From Paracoccus luteus (GTDB taxonomy: Bacteria > Pseudomonadota > Alphaproteobacteria > Rhodobacterales > Rhodobacteraceae): a stretch of DNA of 64,000 nt. Positions 34,599 through 43,852 of the stretch are shown one piece after another (within the stretch, counting starts at the first letter, position 1; each line of letters begins with the position of its first letter). The DNA is taken from the NCBI RefSeq assembly GCF_004522155.1, contig NZ_SDEA01000001.1, positions 1 through 64,000 on the forward strand, in the 5' to 3' direction. The translations under genes were made by a program, and so were the position numbers. The notes under the pieces were generated by a model. That model made no database searches. It saw only the letters and a program-made list of their open reading frames with translations, and had not been told where the DNA came from.

Positions 34599-35456
34599 AT
34601 GAAGCTGCTGCGCTATGGTCCCGCCGGGGCCGAGAAACCGGGCATCCTGGACGCCGACGGCCGGGTCCGCGACCTGTCGGGCGAAATCGCCGACATCGCG
34701 GACGACGTGCTGACGCCCGCGGGGCTGGCGCGGCTGGCGGCGCTGGACGTGGCGGCCCTGCCGCTGGTCGAGGGCACCCCGCAGCAGGATCTGCGCCTGG
34801 GCCCCTGCGTGGGCAATGTCCGCAAGTTCGTCGCCATCGGGCTGAACTATGCCGACCACGCCGCCGAATCGAACTTGCCCGTCCCGTCCGAGCCGGTGGT
34901 TTTCAGCAAGTGGACCAGCTGCATCATCGGTCCCGACGATGACGTCCAGATCCCCCGCGAATCGACCAGGACCGACTGGGAGGTCGAGCTGGGCGTCGTC
35001 ATCGGCACGCCCGCGTCCGACGTGACCGAGGCCGAGGCGCTGGCCCATGTCGCCGGTTACTGCGTCGTCAACGACGTCAGCGAGCGCGAATGGCAGCAGG
35101 AGCGCGGCGGCACCTGGGACAAGGGCAAGGGCTTTGACACCTTCGGTCCCATCGGTCCGTGGATGGTCACCGCCGACGAGATCGCCGACCCGCAGGATCT
35201 GGCCATGTGGCTTGAGGTGGACGGCAAGCGCTATCAGGACGGTTCGACCCGGACGATGGTGTTCGGGGTCGCCACGCTGGTCAGCTATTGCTCGCGGCTG
35301 ATGACGCTGATGCCGGGCGACATCATCACCACCGGCACGCCGCCCGGCGTCGGCATGGGGCAGAACCCCAAGGTGTTTCTGAAGGGCGGCGAGGTGATGC
35401 GCCTGGGCGTCGCGGGCCTGGGCGAACAGACCCAGCGCGTCCGCCCCGCTGTCTGA
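34599..35456 (+). CDS. Fumarylacetoacetate hydrolase family protein, ureidoglycolate lyase / diketo-deoxy-fuconate hydrolase type
   Basis: A 285-residue FAH-family enzyme. NVRKFVAIGLNYADHAAESN opens the fold; the metal-binding acids lie in DWEVELGVVIG, and GYCVVNDVSEREWQ, GKGFDTFGPIGPW and DIITTGTPPGVGMGQ complete it. Relatives are annotated as ureidoglycolate lyase or as 2,4-diketo-3-deoxy-L-fuconate hydrolase, which gives pyruvate and lactate. With the KDF-dehydrogenase-like SDR at 19747, the second reading is attractive. ATG at 34599 after AAGGAGGA. It is divergent from the semialdehyde dehydrogenase, sharing the palindrome at 34495. Confidence 0.8.
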   Translation: MKLLRYGPAGAEKPGILDADGRVRDLSGEIADIADDVLTPAGLARLAALDVAALPLVEGTPQQDLRLGPCVGNVRKFVAIGLNYADHAAESNLPVPSEPVVFSKWTSCIIGPDDDVQIPRESTRTDWEVELGVVIGTPASDVTEAEALAHVAGYCVVNDVSEREWQQERGGTWDKGKGFDTFGPIGPWMVTADEIADPQDLAMWLEVDGKRYQDGSTRTMVFGVATLVSYCSRLMTLMPGDIITTGTPPGVGMGQNPKVFLKGGEVMRLGVAGLGEQTQRVRPAV

Positions 35457-35465
35457 GGCAGGCGC

Positions 35466-35490
35466 CCTGCCGGACCCTGCGTCCGGCGGG
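35466..35490 (+). terminator. Hairpin after the FAH-family gene
   Basis: CCTGCCGGAC (35466-35475) pairs with GTCCGGCGGG (35481-35490) with one G-T wobble around a 5-base loop CCTGC, beginning 9 bases after the stop. No T-run follows. It separates the plus-strand gene from the convergent GntR gene and may end transcription in a rho-assisted way. Confidence 0.5.
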
Positions 35491-35557
35491 CCAGCCCGCG
35501 ATCCGGCGCGGCTGGGCGAGGCAGACATGGAACGCGCGGTGCGCGCCGGGCACGCGG

Positions 35558-36307
35558 TCAGCCGGCAGGTGATCCGCCGCCGCGGGGCGCTGGTCGATCT
35601 GGCGTGACCGGGGTCGCGGCTGAGGCCGTGGCCGCATCCGCCGGGCGCAGCTGCCGAACGATGTTGCGTTCCAGCCCGTCGAAATGCGACTCGATCGCGC
35701 GTTCCATCGCGGCCGCGTCGCGGGTCTGCAGGGCGTGCAGCATGGCGTCGTGATCGGCCAGCACGCGGCCCGCATCGGCGCGTTCGCGCGCCGACAGGAA
35801 CCGGACGCGGAACAGCCGCGACAGATATTCGGCATGCGTCCGCGTCAGCGCCGCATTGTGGCCCGCCGCGACGATGGCGCGGTGCATCCGCATGTCCAGG
35901 TCGAACACATCCAGCGCGTCCCCCGCCGCGTGGTCGCGCGCCACGGCGGCGACAAGATCGGCGATGGCGGCGATCTCGGCCGGGGTGGCGTTCCGGCACG
36001 CCAGTTCGCCCGAAAACAGCTCAAGCCGGCGGAGGACGGCGATTTCGTCCAGCACCTCGGTCAGGTCGGGGTCGGCGACCAGCGGGCTGCGCAGCGGACG
36101 CAGCGTGACCAGCCCCTCTTGCGCCAGGATGCGCACCGCCTCGCGCAGGGGGGTGCGACTGACGCCCAGCCGGTCGGCCTGATCGCGTTCCTTGATGGCG
36201 CTGCCGGGGGCAAGGACGCCGGTCAGGATCTCGCGCCGCAGCAGCCGGGCGAGCGCCGCCGGGCGGGTCCGGTCTGCGGCCGCGTCCGGTCGGGTGCGGT
36301 CGGTCAT
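35558..36307 (-). CDS. GntR family (FCD domain) transcriptional regulator
   Basis: A 249-residue regulator. The winged helix spans ALARLLRREILTGVLAPGSAI, RLGVSRTPLREAVRIL and EGLVTLRPLRSPLV; the FCD domain shows FDLDMRMHRAIVAAGHN and DAGRVLADHDAMLHAL, with ligand/metal-type Asp and His residues. The first 20 residues and last 25 are low-complexity. It is divergent from the KDA dehydratase gene across an 86-base gap holding ATGGTATACCAT, which it probably binds. The likely inducer is a 2-keto-3-deoxy or aldonic acid, but this is not shown by the sequence. Confidence 0.86.
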   Translation of the reverse strand: MTDRTRPDAAADRTRPAALARLLRREILTGVLAPGSAIKERDQADRLGVSRTPLREAVRILAQEGLVTLRPLRSPLVADPDLTEVLDEIAVLRRLELFSGELACRNATPAEIAAIADLVAAVARDHAAGDALDVFDLDMRMHRAIVAAGHNAALTRTHAEYLSRLFRVRFLSARERADAGRVLADHDAMLHALQTRDAAAMERAIESHFDGLERNIVRQLRPADAATASAATPVTPDRPAPRGGGSPAG

Positions 36308-36349
36308 GGCGTGTCCCCCGTTCGTGGTCCCGGTTGCGGCGCATCCGAA

Positions 36350-36361
36350 ATGGTATACCAT
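36350..36361. promoter_or_regulatory. Perfect palindrome ATGGTATACCAT, GntR-type operator
   Basis: A 12-bp perfect palindrome between the GntR gene (start 36307, minus) and the KDA dehydratase gene (start 36394, plus). The GGTATACC core is the classical FCD-GntR operator form. It lies where an autoregulated divergent promoter would be expected. Confidence 0.65.
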
Positions 36362-36393
36362 CCGCGCCGACAGCAACGCAAAGGGGCGAAAGC

Positions 36394-37302
36394 ATGGCGT
36401 ATGAGGGGATCTGGCCGGTTGCGCCGACACCGTTCACCGACGACGGCGCGGTGGATCTGGACGGCATGCGCCGGGTGCTGGACTGCATGGTCGACCAGGG
36501 CGTGGACGGCATCTGCATCCTGGCCAATTTTTCCGAACAGTTCCTGATCTCGGATGAAGAACGTGAGACGCTGACCCGGCTGTCGCTGGACCATGTGGCG
36601 GGCCGGGTGCCGGTGATCGTGACGATCAGCCATTACGCCACGCCCATCGCCGTGGACCGCGCCCGCCGCGCCAGGGCGCAGGGGGCGGCCATCGTGATGA
36701 TGATGGCGCCCTATCACGGCGCGACCCTGCGCGGCACGGCCGAGCAGACCTTTGACCAGTTCCGCGCCGTGGGCGAGGCGGGCATCCCGATCATGGTGCA
36801 GGACGCGCCGATGTCGGGGGTGGATCTGCCGGTGCCGCTGCTGGTGCGGATGGCGCGCGAGATCGAGATGGTGAAGCTGTTCAAGATCGAATGTCCGCAG
36901 GCCGCCGCCAAGCTGCGCGCGCTGATCGCCGAAGGCGGCGACGCGATCGAGGCGCCGATGGACGGCGAAGAGGCGATCACCCTGCTGGCCGACCTGGACG
37001 CGGGCGCAACGGGGTCGATGACCTCGGCCATGATCCCCGACCAGATCAGGCCGGTGCTGACGAAATGGGCGGCCGGCGACCGCGACGGCGCGACCGCGGC
37101 CTATGCCCGCATCCTGCCGGCGGTGAACCACGAAAACCGCCAGTGCGGGTTCCGCGCCGCCAAGGCGGTGATGAAGGAAGGCGGCGTGATCGCGTCCGAG
37201 TTCTGCCGCCACCCGATCCCGCCGCTGCACCCGGCGACACGGGCGATGCTGCTGGATCTGGTGCGCCCGCTGGACCCGGTCGCGCTGCGCTGGGGCCGCT
37301 GA
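36394..37302 (+). CDS. 2-keto-3-deoxy-L-arabonate dehydratase (DHDPS family)
   Basis: A 302-residue TIM-barrel enzyme of the dihydrodipicolinate synthase family. The Schiff-base lysine is probably Lys164 in KLFKIE. WPVAPTPFTDDGAVDL, CILANFSEQFLISDEER and MMMAPYHGATLRGT are typical of 2-keto-3-deoxy-L-arabonate dehydratases, which form 2-oxoglutarate semialdehyde. The C-terminal extension HENRQCGFRAAKAVMKEGGVI is also typical. Its product would feed the semialdehyde dehydrogenase at 32910. ATG at 36394. Its TGA overlaps the next gene's ATG, coupling it to the XylX-like enzyme. Confidence 0.83.
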   Translation: MAYEGIWPVAPTPFTDDGAVDLDGMRRVLDCMVDQGVDGICILANFSEQFLISDEERETLTRLSLDHVAGRVPVIVTISHYATPIAVDRARRARAQGAAIVMMMAPYHGATLRGTAEQTFDQFRAVGEAGIPIMVQDAPMSGVDLPVPLLVRMAREIEMVKLFKIECPQAAAKLRALIAEGGDAIEAPMDGEEAITLLADLDAGATGSMTSAMIPDQIRPVLTKWAAGDRDGATAAYARILPAVNHENRQCGFRAAKAVMKEGGVIASEFCRHPIPPLHPATRAMLLDLVRPLDPVALRWGR

Positions 37303-38519
37303 TGGCGGAAAACGCAGGGGCCGGGACCGCGGTGGGCGCCGCAACCGGCGGTGCATCGCGCGCCGGGGCGTCCCGGCAGGCCGCCCTCGGCCTGCCCGGC
37401 GGCGGGCGCCCGGTCGGCCGCGTCTGGCGGCCGGGCATCGGGCCTGCGCTGGTCACCATCCGCGCGGGTTCCGTCATCGACGTGACCGCGCCCGAGGCGC
37501 CGACGATGCGCGACCTGCTCGAGATGGACGACCCCGCCGGCTGGCTGGATGCGCAGGCGGGCGAGCGGGTCTGCGCGCCGGATGATCTGGCGCAGGCGGG
37601 GCAGGGCGCGGACGACCTGCGCCTGCTGTCGCCCGCCGACCTGCAGGCGATCAAGGCCAGCGGCGTCACCTTCGCCGACAGCATGGTGGAACGGGTGATT
37701 GAGGAGCAGGCCGCGGGCGATCCCGACCGCGCCGGCGCGATCCGCGCCCGCATCGGCGCGGCCATCGGCGCCAATCTGCGCGGCATCGTCCCCGGTTCGC
37801 CCCGCGCGGCCGAGGTCAGGCGCGCCCTGCAGGCCGAGGGGCTGTGGTCGCAATACCTGGAAGTCGGCATCGGTCCCGACGCGGAAATCTTTACCAAGTG
37901 CCAGCCGATGGCCTCGGTCGGCTGGGGCGCGGACGTGGGACTGCATCCGATCAGCCGCTGGAACAACCCGGAACCGGAAATCGTGCTGGCCGTGGACAGC
38001 CGCGGCCGCATCAAGGGCGCGACGCTTGGCAACGACGTCAACCTGCGCGACGTCGAGGGGCGTTCGGCGCTGCTGCTGGGCAAGGCCAAGGACAACAACG
38101 CCAGCGCCGCCATCGGCCCGTTCATCCGTCTGTTCGACGAGACTTACGGCCTGGACGACGTGCGCCGGGCGGAACTGACCCTGCGGGTCGAGGGCGCGGA
38201 CGGCTTTGTGCTGCAAGGCGCGTCGTCGATGGCGCGGATCAGCCGCGATCCCGCCGATCTGGTGGCGCAGGCCTGCGGGCGGCATCACCAGTATCCCGAC
38301 GGGTTCATGCTGTATCTGGGCACGCTGTTCGCCCCCACGCAGGACCGCGACGCGCCGGGGCAGGGGTTCACGCACCACAGGGGCGACGTGGTCACTATTG
38401 CGGAACCCTCGCTGGGGGCGCTGGTCAACCGCGTGGCGCTGTCCACCGAATGCCCGGAATGGACGTTCGGCGCGGGCGCGCTGATGCGGAACCTTGCCGG
38501 ACGGGGCCTGCTGGGCTGA
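37302..38519 (+). CDS. FAH-superfamily dehydratase, XylX (2-keto-3-deoxy-xylonate dehydratase) like
   Basis: A 405-residue FAH-superfamily protein with an extra N-terminal domain. The first 40 residues are Ala/Gly-rich and probably disordered. GIGPALVTIRAGSVIDVT and ERVIEEQAAGDP follow; the catalytic part holds EIFTKCQPMASVGWGADVGLH, NNPEPEIVLAVDSRG and LGNDVNLRDVEGRSALLLGK. This is the layout of Caulobacter XylX, which dehydrates 2-keto-3-deoxy-D-xylonate to 2-oxoglutarate semialdehyde. With XylD at 21237 and the semialdehyde dehydrogenase, a full oxidative D-xylose tail is present. The assignment is by family; a D-arabinonate-type substrate is possible. Confidence 0.75.
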   Translation: MAENAGAGTAVGAATGGASRAGASRQAALGLPGGGRPVGRVWRPGIGPALVTIRAGSVIDVTAPEAPTMRDLLEMDDPAGWLDAQAGERVCAPDDLAQAGQGADDLRLLSPADLQAIKASGVTFADSMVERVIEEQAAGDPDRAGAIRARIGAAIGANLRGIVPGSPRAAEVRRALQAEGLWSQYLEVGIGPDAEIFTKCQPMASVGWGADVGLHPISRWNNPEPEIVLAVDSRGRIKGATLGNDVNLRDVEGRSALLLGKAKDNNASAAIGPFIRLFDETYGLDDVRRAELTLRVEGADGFVLQGASSMARISRDPADLVAQACGRHHQYPDGFMLYLGTLFAPTQDRDAPGQGFTHHRGDVVTIAEPSLGALVNRVALSTECPEWTFGAGALMRNLAGRGLLG

Positions 38520-38546
38520 CCCCGCCCCGCCGCCCGCCCGGTCAGG

Positions 38547-40754
38547 TCAGGGCAGGCGGTCCAGCAGCTTGTCCACCGTCACCGGGAAATCCCTGACCCG
38601 GATGCCGGTCGCGTTGTGGATCGCGTTGACGATCGCGCCCGCAGTGCCGCAGCAGGCCAGTTCCCCGATGCCCTTGGCCTGCATCGGATTGGCATAGGGG
38701 TCGCGGTCGGGCAGGAACGTCACCGTCATCGCGGGCACATCCAGGTTCGCCGGGATGTGGTATTCGGCCATGTCGCGGTTGACGAAATGCCCGTCGCGCG
38801 GGTCGTTCATCACCTCTTCGGTCAGGGCCGAGCCGATGCCGAAGGTCATGCCCCCAAGACACTGGGAACGCGCGGTCTTTTCGTTCAGGATGCGCCCGCA
38901 GGCGAAGGTCGCCTCAAGCCGGCGCAGCCGCACCTCGCCGGTCAGGGCGCTGACCGCCACCTCGGCGAACTGGGCGCCCCAGCTGGCCTGCCGGGTCGAT
39001 TTCTCGGCCTTGCCGGGCTGGATCAGGCCATTGCCCTTCAGCGTGTCGCCGTCCAGCACCTCGGCCAGCGGGGTGACGCGGTTGCCGGCGATGGCCGCGC
39101 CGTCCTTCAGCGTCAGCTCGGCCTCGTCGCAGCCCAGCCGCTTGGCCAGCTGCATGCGGATCGCCTGCGCGGCCAGCATCACCGCGCTGCCGGACGAGGC
39201 CGCGCCGAACGACCCGCCCGACCCCGACGCGGGCGGCAGGTCGCTGTCGCCCAGCACCGTCGTCACCCGGTCCATCGGCAGCCCCAGCGCCTCGGCCGCG
39301 ATCTGGGTCAGGATCGCATAGCTGCCGGTGCCGATGTCGGTCATGTCGGTTTCGACGCGGGCGGTGCCGTCGGGCAGCAGGATGACGCTCGCCTCGGACT
39401 CCTCCAGCATGTTGACGCGCACCGCGGACGCCATGCCCAGCCCGATCAGCCATTCCCCCTCGCGCCGCTGGCCGGGCTGCCGGCGCTGCGACCAGCCGAA
39501 CGCCTCGGCCCCCGCCCGCAGGCAGTCGGCCAGCCGGTTGGACGAAAAATCCTTGCCGGTCGAGGGATCGGAGTCGGGAACGTTCAGGATGCGCAGCTCG
39601 ACAGGGTCGATGCCCGCGGCCTCGGCCAGCTCGTCCATCGCGCATTCCATGATCGGGACGCCCACCGCCTCGCCGGGGGCGCGCATGGAACCCGCGGTGG
39701 TCTGGTTCACCCGCGCGACGTGGTGGCCGATGACGCGGTTCTCGCCGGCATAGGTGAAGGGCGTCGCCTGCGTCACGGGTTCCGAGAATGTCTCGCCTTT
39801 CAGGTTTGACACCCAGACCTCGTGCCCGACGCCGGTCAGCCGCCCGTCCGCGCCGCAGGCCAGCCGCACGCGCTGGCGGGTTTCCGACCGGCGCATCGTC
39901 GCCTCGAACACGGTGCGGCGGTGCAGGGCCACCGACACCGGGCGGCCCAGCCGCTTTGCGGCGATGGCGGCGGCCACCGATTCATGCGAGATGCCCAGCT
40001 TGCTGCCGAAGCCGCCGCCGACATACTGCGACAGGATGCGGACGTTCTTGGCCCGGATGCCGAGCGAATCCGCCAGTTCCGCGACGTTGTGTTTCAGCAT
40101 CTGGTTCGAACAGCGCACCGTCAGCCGGTTGCCGTTCCATGACGCGACGGCGGCGTGCGGCTCCATCGAGGCGTGGCTCATCGCGGGGGTCGTATAGGTC
40201 ACGTCGATGCGGTGCGCCGCGTCCGTCATCGCGGCGTCAAGATCGCCCTGCGAGGCCTGCTTGCCGGGCGGGGCGGCATAGTCCTGCCCGTCCACCAGCG
40301 CCACCGGCTCGCGCGCCTCATAGGTGGCGCGGATCGCCTGCGCCGCGTGGCGCGCCTGTTCCAGCGTCTCGGCCACGACCAGCGCGACGGGCTGGCCGAC
40401 ATAAAAGATCTCGGCCGGGTTCTGCACGGGCGCGCGCGCCGCCTGTCCCTGCGCCGGGCTGCGCAGCAGGCGCGGGTCGCGGATGACGTCCAGCACGCCC
40501 GGCATGGCACGGACCTCGGCGGTGTTCATGCCGACGACCCAGCCGCGCCCGATGGTGGCGCGGGCCAGCACGCCGTGGGCGATGTCGTCAGGATGGTCCT
40601 CGTCGGCATAGGTCGCGCGGCCGGTGACCTTCAGCGGCCCCTCGGGGCGGTCCAGCGGGGCCGAGATGACACCCTGCGCGGTGCGGTCCAGCAGGTTGTC
40701 GCTGTCCGGGCGGTCCATCTTGTGGTGCAGCTTCGATTCGATCGGGGCGCTCAT
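38547..40754 (-). CDS. Molybdenum aldehyde oxidoreductase, large subunit (PaoC type)
   Basis: A 735-residue molybdenum-cofactor subunit of the xanthine oxidase family. Domain order: the a/b hammerhead (about residues 40-160, [21 protein letters not shown]), then cofactor domains with [33 protein letters not shown], and [20 protein letters not shown] with the catalytic Glu region. E. coli PaoC is the nearest characterised relative known to me; it oxidises aromatic aldehydes. The start at [11 protein letters not shown] overlaps the FAD-subunit stop. Converges with the XylX-like gene. The substrate could be an aldose, a semialdehyde or an aromatic aldehyde. Confidence 0.87.
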   Translation of the reverse strand: MSAPIESKLHHKMDRPDSDNLLDRTAQGVISAPLDRPEGPLKVTGRATYADEDHPDDIAHGVLARATIGRGWVVGMNTAEVRAMPGVLDVIRDPRLLRSPAQGQAARAPVQNPAEIFYVGQPVALVVAETLEQARHAAQAIRATYEAREPVALVDGQDYAAPPGKQASQGDLDAAMTDAAHRIDVTYTTPAMSHASMEPHAAVASWNGNRLTVRCSNQMLKHNVAELADSLGIRAKNVRILSQYVGGGFGSKLGISHESVAAAIAAKRLGRPVSVALHRRTVFEATMRRSETRQRVRLACGADGRLTGVGHEVWVSNLKGETFSEPVTQATPFTYAGENRVIGHHVARVNQTTAGSMRAPGEAVGVPIMECAMDELAEAAGIDPVELRILNVPDSDPSTGKDFSSNRLADCLRAGAEAFGWSQRRQPGQRREGEWLIGLGMASAVRVNMLEESEASVILLPDGTARVETDMTDIGTGSYAILTQIAAEALGLPMDRVTTVLGDSDLPPASGSGGSFGAASSGSAVMLAAQAIRMQLAKRLGCDEAELTLKDGAAIAGNRVTPLAEVLDGDTLKGNGLIQPGKAEKSTRQASWGAQFAEVAVSALTGEVRLRRLEATFACGRILNEKTARSQCLGGMTFGIGSALTEEVMNDPRDGHFVNRDMAEYHIPANLDVPAMTVTFLPDRDPYANPMQAKGIGELACCGTAGAIVNAIHNATGIRVRDFPVTVDKLLDRLP

Positions 40755-41731
40755 GCGGCGGTCCTCACGTCGGTTCCGGTGGCCTCGGCCAGCGCCGCGA
40801 TGATCGTGCGGCGGGCGAGGGGGATCTTGAAGTCGTTCTCGCCCCAGCCGCGCGCGCCCTGCAGGATCGCGTCGGCGGCGGCGGCAAAGCCCGCGGCGTC
40901 GGGGCTGCGCCCGACCAGCAGCGCCTCGGCCGCCGGATCGCGCCACGGCCGGGGGGCGATGCCGCCCAAGGCCAGCGCGGCGCGGGTGATGCTGCCGCCC
41001 GTGACGGTCACGTCGACCGCGACCGACACCAGCGCAAAGGCATAGGACCGCCGGTCGCGCACCTTGCGATAGACCTGCCGCCCGCCCGTGGGCGCGGGCA
41101 GGGTGACGGCGCGGATCAGATCGCCCGGTTCCAGCACCGTGTCGCGTTCGGGCGTGTCGCCGGGCAGGCGGCGGAAATCGCCCACCGGCACGCGGCGGGT
41201 GCCGCCCGCGCCCTCGATCTCGACCACGGCGTCCAGGGCGGTCAGGGCCACCGCCATGTCGCCGGGATAGGTGGCGATGCAGCGGTCCGACGCGCCAAGG
41301 ATCGCGTGGTTGCGGTTCTTGCCCGCCAGCGCGTCGCAGCCGGTGCCCGGGTCGCGCTTGTTGCAGGCGGCGGCCAGGTCATAGAAATACGGGCAGCGCG
41401 TGCGCTGCATCAGGTTGCCGCCGGTCGTGGCGCGGTTGCGGATCTGGCCGCTGGCGCCCGCCAGCAGCGCGCGGGACAACAGCGGCCAGTCGCGCCGCAC
41501 GCGGTCGTCGGCGGCAAGGTCGGCGTTGCGCACCAGCGCGCCCACCCGCAGCCCGTCGCCGTCGGGCGCGATCTCGTCCAGGCCGATGTGGTTCACGTCC
41601 AGCAGCCGGTCGGGCGTCTCGACCTCAAGCTTCATCAGGTCCAGCAGGTTGGTGCCGCCCGCGATCAGCCGCCCCGCCGCGCCGATGGCGTCGGCCGGGG
41701 TGGCGGCGCGGGCATAGGTGAACGCCCTCAT
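40751..41731 (-). CDS. Molybdenum aldehyde oxidoreductase, FAD subunit (PaoB type)
   Basis: A 326-residue FAD-binding subunit with FAD motifs [11 protein letters not shown] near residue 25 and [18 protein letters not shown] near 95. It also has the extra [4Fe-4S] insert known from PaoB: cysteines in [22 protein letters not shown] followed by DRC. Such a cluster is absent from ordinary xanthine dehydrogenase FAD subunits, supporting the Pao assignment. The start at 41729-41731 overlaps the 2Fe-2S subunit stop, and the stop overlaps paoC, so the three subunits are translationally coupled. Confidence 0.88.
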   Translation of the reverse strand: MRAFTYARAATPADAIGAAGRLIAGGTNLLDLMKLEVETPDRLLDVNHIGLDEIAPDGDGLRVGALVRNADLAADDRVRRDWPLLSRALLAGASGQIRNRATTGGNLMQRTRCPYFYDLAAACNKRDPGTGCDALAGKNRNHAILGASDRCIATYPGDMAVALTALDAVVEIEGAGGTRRVPVGDFRRLPGDTPERDTVLEPGDLIRAVTLPAPTGGRQVYRKVRDRRSYAFALVSVAVDVTVTGGSITRAALALGGIAPRPWRDPAAEALLVGRSPDAAGFAAAADAILQGARGWGENDFKIPLARRTIIAALAEATGTDVRTAA

Positions 41732-42264
41732 GCCGCATCCTCCGGTGCGGTGTCGGCGACCTCGCGGATGGCGGCGACGATGTTGGGATAGGCGGCGCAG
41801 CGGCACAGATTGCCCGACATGCGCTCGCGGATCTCGTCGTCGCTGAGGCTTGGCGCGGTCAGGTCGCCCGACACGACGCTGGGCCAGCCGGCGCGCGCCT
41901 CGTCCAGCATGGCGGTCGCCGACATGATCTGGCCGGGGGTGCAATAGCCGCACTGGAACCCGTCGTGATGCAGGAACGCCGCCTGCATCGGGGCCAGCGC
42001 GCCGGGCGCGCCCAGCCCCTCGATGGTGGTGATCTGGTCGCCGTCGTGCATCACGGCCAGCGACAGGCAGCTGTTGATGCGCCGTCCGTTGACGATGACG
42101 GTGCAGGCGCCGCACTGGCCGTGGTCGCAGCCCTTCTTGGTGCCGGTCAGTTTCAGCCGCTGGCGCAGCGCGTCCAGCAGGCTGACGCGCGGATCGGGCA
42201 GGGTCAGCGTTTCGGCCGTGCCGTTGACGGTCAGGGTGATCGAGTGGTCTGATGGGGCGGGCAC
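41728..42264 (-). CDS. Molybdenum aldehyde oxidoreductase, 2Fe-2S subunit (PaoA type)
   Basis: A 178-residue subunit with two [2Fe-2S] domains: [14 protein letters not shown] with a fourth cysteine in INSCLSLAV, and CGYCTPGQ with CRC at the end. The start is GTG at 42262-42264 (first residues [15 protein letters not shown]), preceded by AAGGAG seven bases upstream. The E. coli PaoA has a long Tat signal ahead of this point; here the upstream in-frame sequence has no twin arginine, so the complex is predicted to be cytosolic. First gene of paoABC; divergent from xdhC across 66 bases. Confidence 0.86.
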   Translation of the reverse strand: MPAPSDHSITLTVNGTAETLTLPDPRVSLLDALRQRLKLTGTKKGCDHGQCGACTVIVNGRRINSCLSLAVMHDGDQITTIEGLGAPGALAPMQAAFLHHDGFQCGYCTPGQIMSATAMLDEARAGWPSVVSGDLTAPSLSDDEIRERMSGNLCRCAAYPNIVAAIREVADTAPEDAA

Positions 42265-42330
42265 GGCGTGGCTCCTTGCGGCGGCTGCGTCGGCAGGGAA
42301 CAAGCGGGTGCGGCAAGGGGTTCCCGTCCG

Positions 42331-43299
42331 ATGGAATTGTTCGATCCTTTCGATACGCTCGCGCGGGCCGCCGATGCCGCGGCGGCCCCGACCGACCCCG
42401 TGGGCGACCCGCTTGCCGCGCTGGCCGATGGCGGCGTGATCGCCGTCGTGACCGGCGTCGAGGGGCCGCATTACCGCGCGCCGGGCGCCTTCATGGCGTT
42501 CCCGGCGGCGGGCGGGGCGGTTGGCCAGCTCAGCTCCGGCTGCATCGAGGCGGACTTGGCCCTGCATGCCGCCGACGTCGCGGCGACCGGCCGCGCGGTC
42601 CGGCTGCGATACGGGCGCGGGTCGCCCTTTGTCGATCTGACGCTGCCCTGCGGCGGGGGCCTGGACGTGGCGCTGGTGCCGGTCCGCGATCCCGCGCCGG
42701 TGACGGGCGCGCTGGCCCGGCTGGCGGCGCGGCGGCCCGCGGTGCTGCGGCTGTCCGAGACGGGGCTGGCGGACACTGGGCTGGCGGATGCGGGGCTGGG
42801 GCTGGGCGGCGCGGGCGCGGGGTTTGCCATCCACCTTGCCCCGCCGGTCCAGTGCCTGACCGCCGGCACCGGGGTCGAGGCGCTGGTCTTCGCCGCACTG
42901 GCCGCGGCGGCGGGGCATCCGGTGCGGCTGGCCACGCCCGATGCGGCCACCGCGCGGGCGGCGGCCGCGCGGGGCGTTCCGGTGACGATGCTGACCCCCG
43001 GCGCGACCGGGCTGGGCGCCGACCCCGACCCGTGGACGGCGGTGGTGCTGTTCTTCCACGACCACGACCGCGAGCCGCCGCTGCTGGCCGACGCGTTGCG
43101 CTCGCCCGCCTTCTATGTCGGCGCGCAGGGCAGCCTGCGGACGCATCGCGCACGGGTCGCCGCGCTGCGGGACATGGGCCTGCCCGACGTCGCGCTGGCG
43201 CGGCTGCGCGGGCCTATCGGGCTGATCCCGTCGGCCCGCGACCCGCAGGTGCTGGCGGTGTCGGTGCTGGCCGAGATCCTGGCCGAGGCCCCGCGCTGA
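42331..43299 (+). CDS. XdhC/PaoD-family molybdenum cofactor insertion chaperone
   Basis: A 322-residue XdhC/CoxI-family protein. It binds and sulfurates the molybdenum cofactor and delivers it to xanthine-oxidase-type enzymes, here almost certainly the divergent PaoABC-like complex. The N-terminal domain has [27 protein letters not shown] and [10 protein letters not shown]; the C-terminal Rossmann-like domain has [28 protein letters not shown] and [23 protein letters not shown] small repeat of GLAD/GLGL type lies mid-protein. ATG at 42331; stop one base before the mocA start. Confidence 0.88.
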   Translation: MELFDPFDTLARAADAAAAPTDPVGDPLAALADGGVIAVVTGVEGPHYRAPGAFMAFPAAGGAVGQLSSGCIEADLALHAADVAATGRAVRLRYGRGSPFVDLTLPCGGGLDVALVPVRDPAPVTGALARLAARRPAVLRLSETGLADTGLADAGLGLGGAGAGFAIHLAPPVQCLTAGTGVEALVFAALAAAAGHPVRLATPDAATARAAAARGVPVTMLTPGATGLGADPDPWTAVVLFFHDHDREPPLLADALRSPAFYVGAQGSLRTHRARVAALRDMGLPDVALARLRGPIGLIPSARDPQVLAVSVLAEILAEAPR

Positions 43300-43300
43300 C

Positions 43301-43852
43301 ATGCCGGGGACAAGGGTCGGGCTGCTGCTGGCGGCGGGCCACGGGCGGCGGTTCGGCGCGGGCGACAAGCTGGCGGCCGCGGACCGGGGCCGCCCGGTGC
43401 TGGGCTGGGCGGCGGACGCGCTGCGCGGCGTTGCGCTGGACGCGCGCATCGCCGTGGTCCGCAACCCGGCGCTGGTCCCCATGCTGGACGGGTTTGCCAT
43501 CGTCGCGCCGGACGGCGAGGATCAATCCGCCAGCCTGCGCGCAGGCGTCGCGGCGGCGCGCGCCTTGGGCACGGGGCGGCTGCTGATCGCGCTGGGGGAC
43601 ATGCCGGGGATCACCGCCGACCATCTGGCGCGGGTGATCGACGCCTGCACGGACGACCGGCCCGCCGCCACCCTGCATAATGGACGGCCCGGCGTTCCGG
43701 CCTGCATCCCCGGCGCGCTGATCGCGGCGCTGGCCGGCGCGCAGGGCGACCGGGGGGCGGGACCGCTGCTGGCGGCGATGAACCCGGTCGGGCTGGCGCT
43801 GCCCGCGGGCGCGCGGCGCGACATCGACCGGCCGGGCGATCTGTTGCCCTAG
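43301..43852 (+). CDS. mocA: MocA-like molybdenum cofactor cytidylyltransferase
   Basis: A 183-residue nucleotidyltransferase of the MobA/MocA type. LLLAAGHGRRFGAGDKL at the N-terminus is the nucleotide loop, ALGDMPGIT holds the metal aspartate, and RPGVPACIP and DIDRPGDLLP close the fold. MocA attaches CMP to molybdopterin, giving the dinucleotide form used by PaoABC- and IorAB-type enzymes, both encoded in this window. Directly follows xdhC. Its 3' end, from 43796 on, is the first unit of a 107-bp tandem repeat, and its TAG overlaps that of the repeat-borne xylB tail as CTAG. Confidence 0.85.
   Translation: MPGTRVGLLLAAGHGRRFGAGDKLAAADRGRPVLGWAADALRGVALDARIAVVRNPALVPMLDGFAIVAPDGEDQSASLRAGVAAARALGTGRLLIALGDMPGITADHLARVIDACTDDRPAATLHNGRPGVPACIPGALIAALAGAQGDRGAGPLLAAMNPVGLALPAGARRDIDRPGDLLP

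Noticed and set aside
35527..35607. A 26-codon plus-strand frame after the FAH-family hairpin
   Set aside because: It overlaps the 3' end of the GntR gene, has no ribosome-binding sequence and no similarity I can see.
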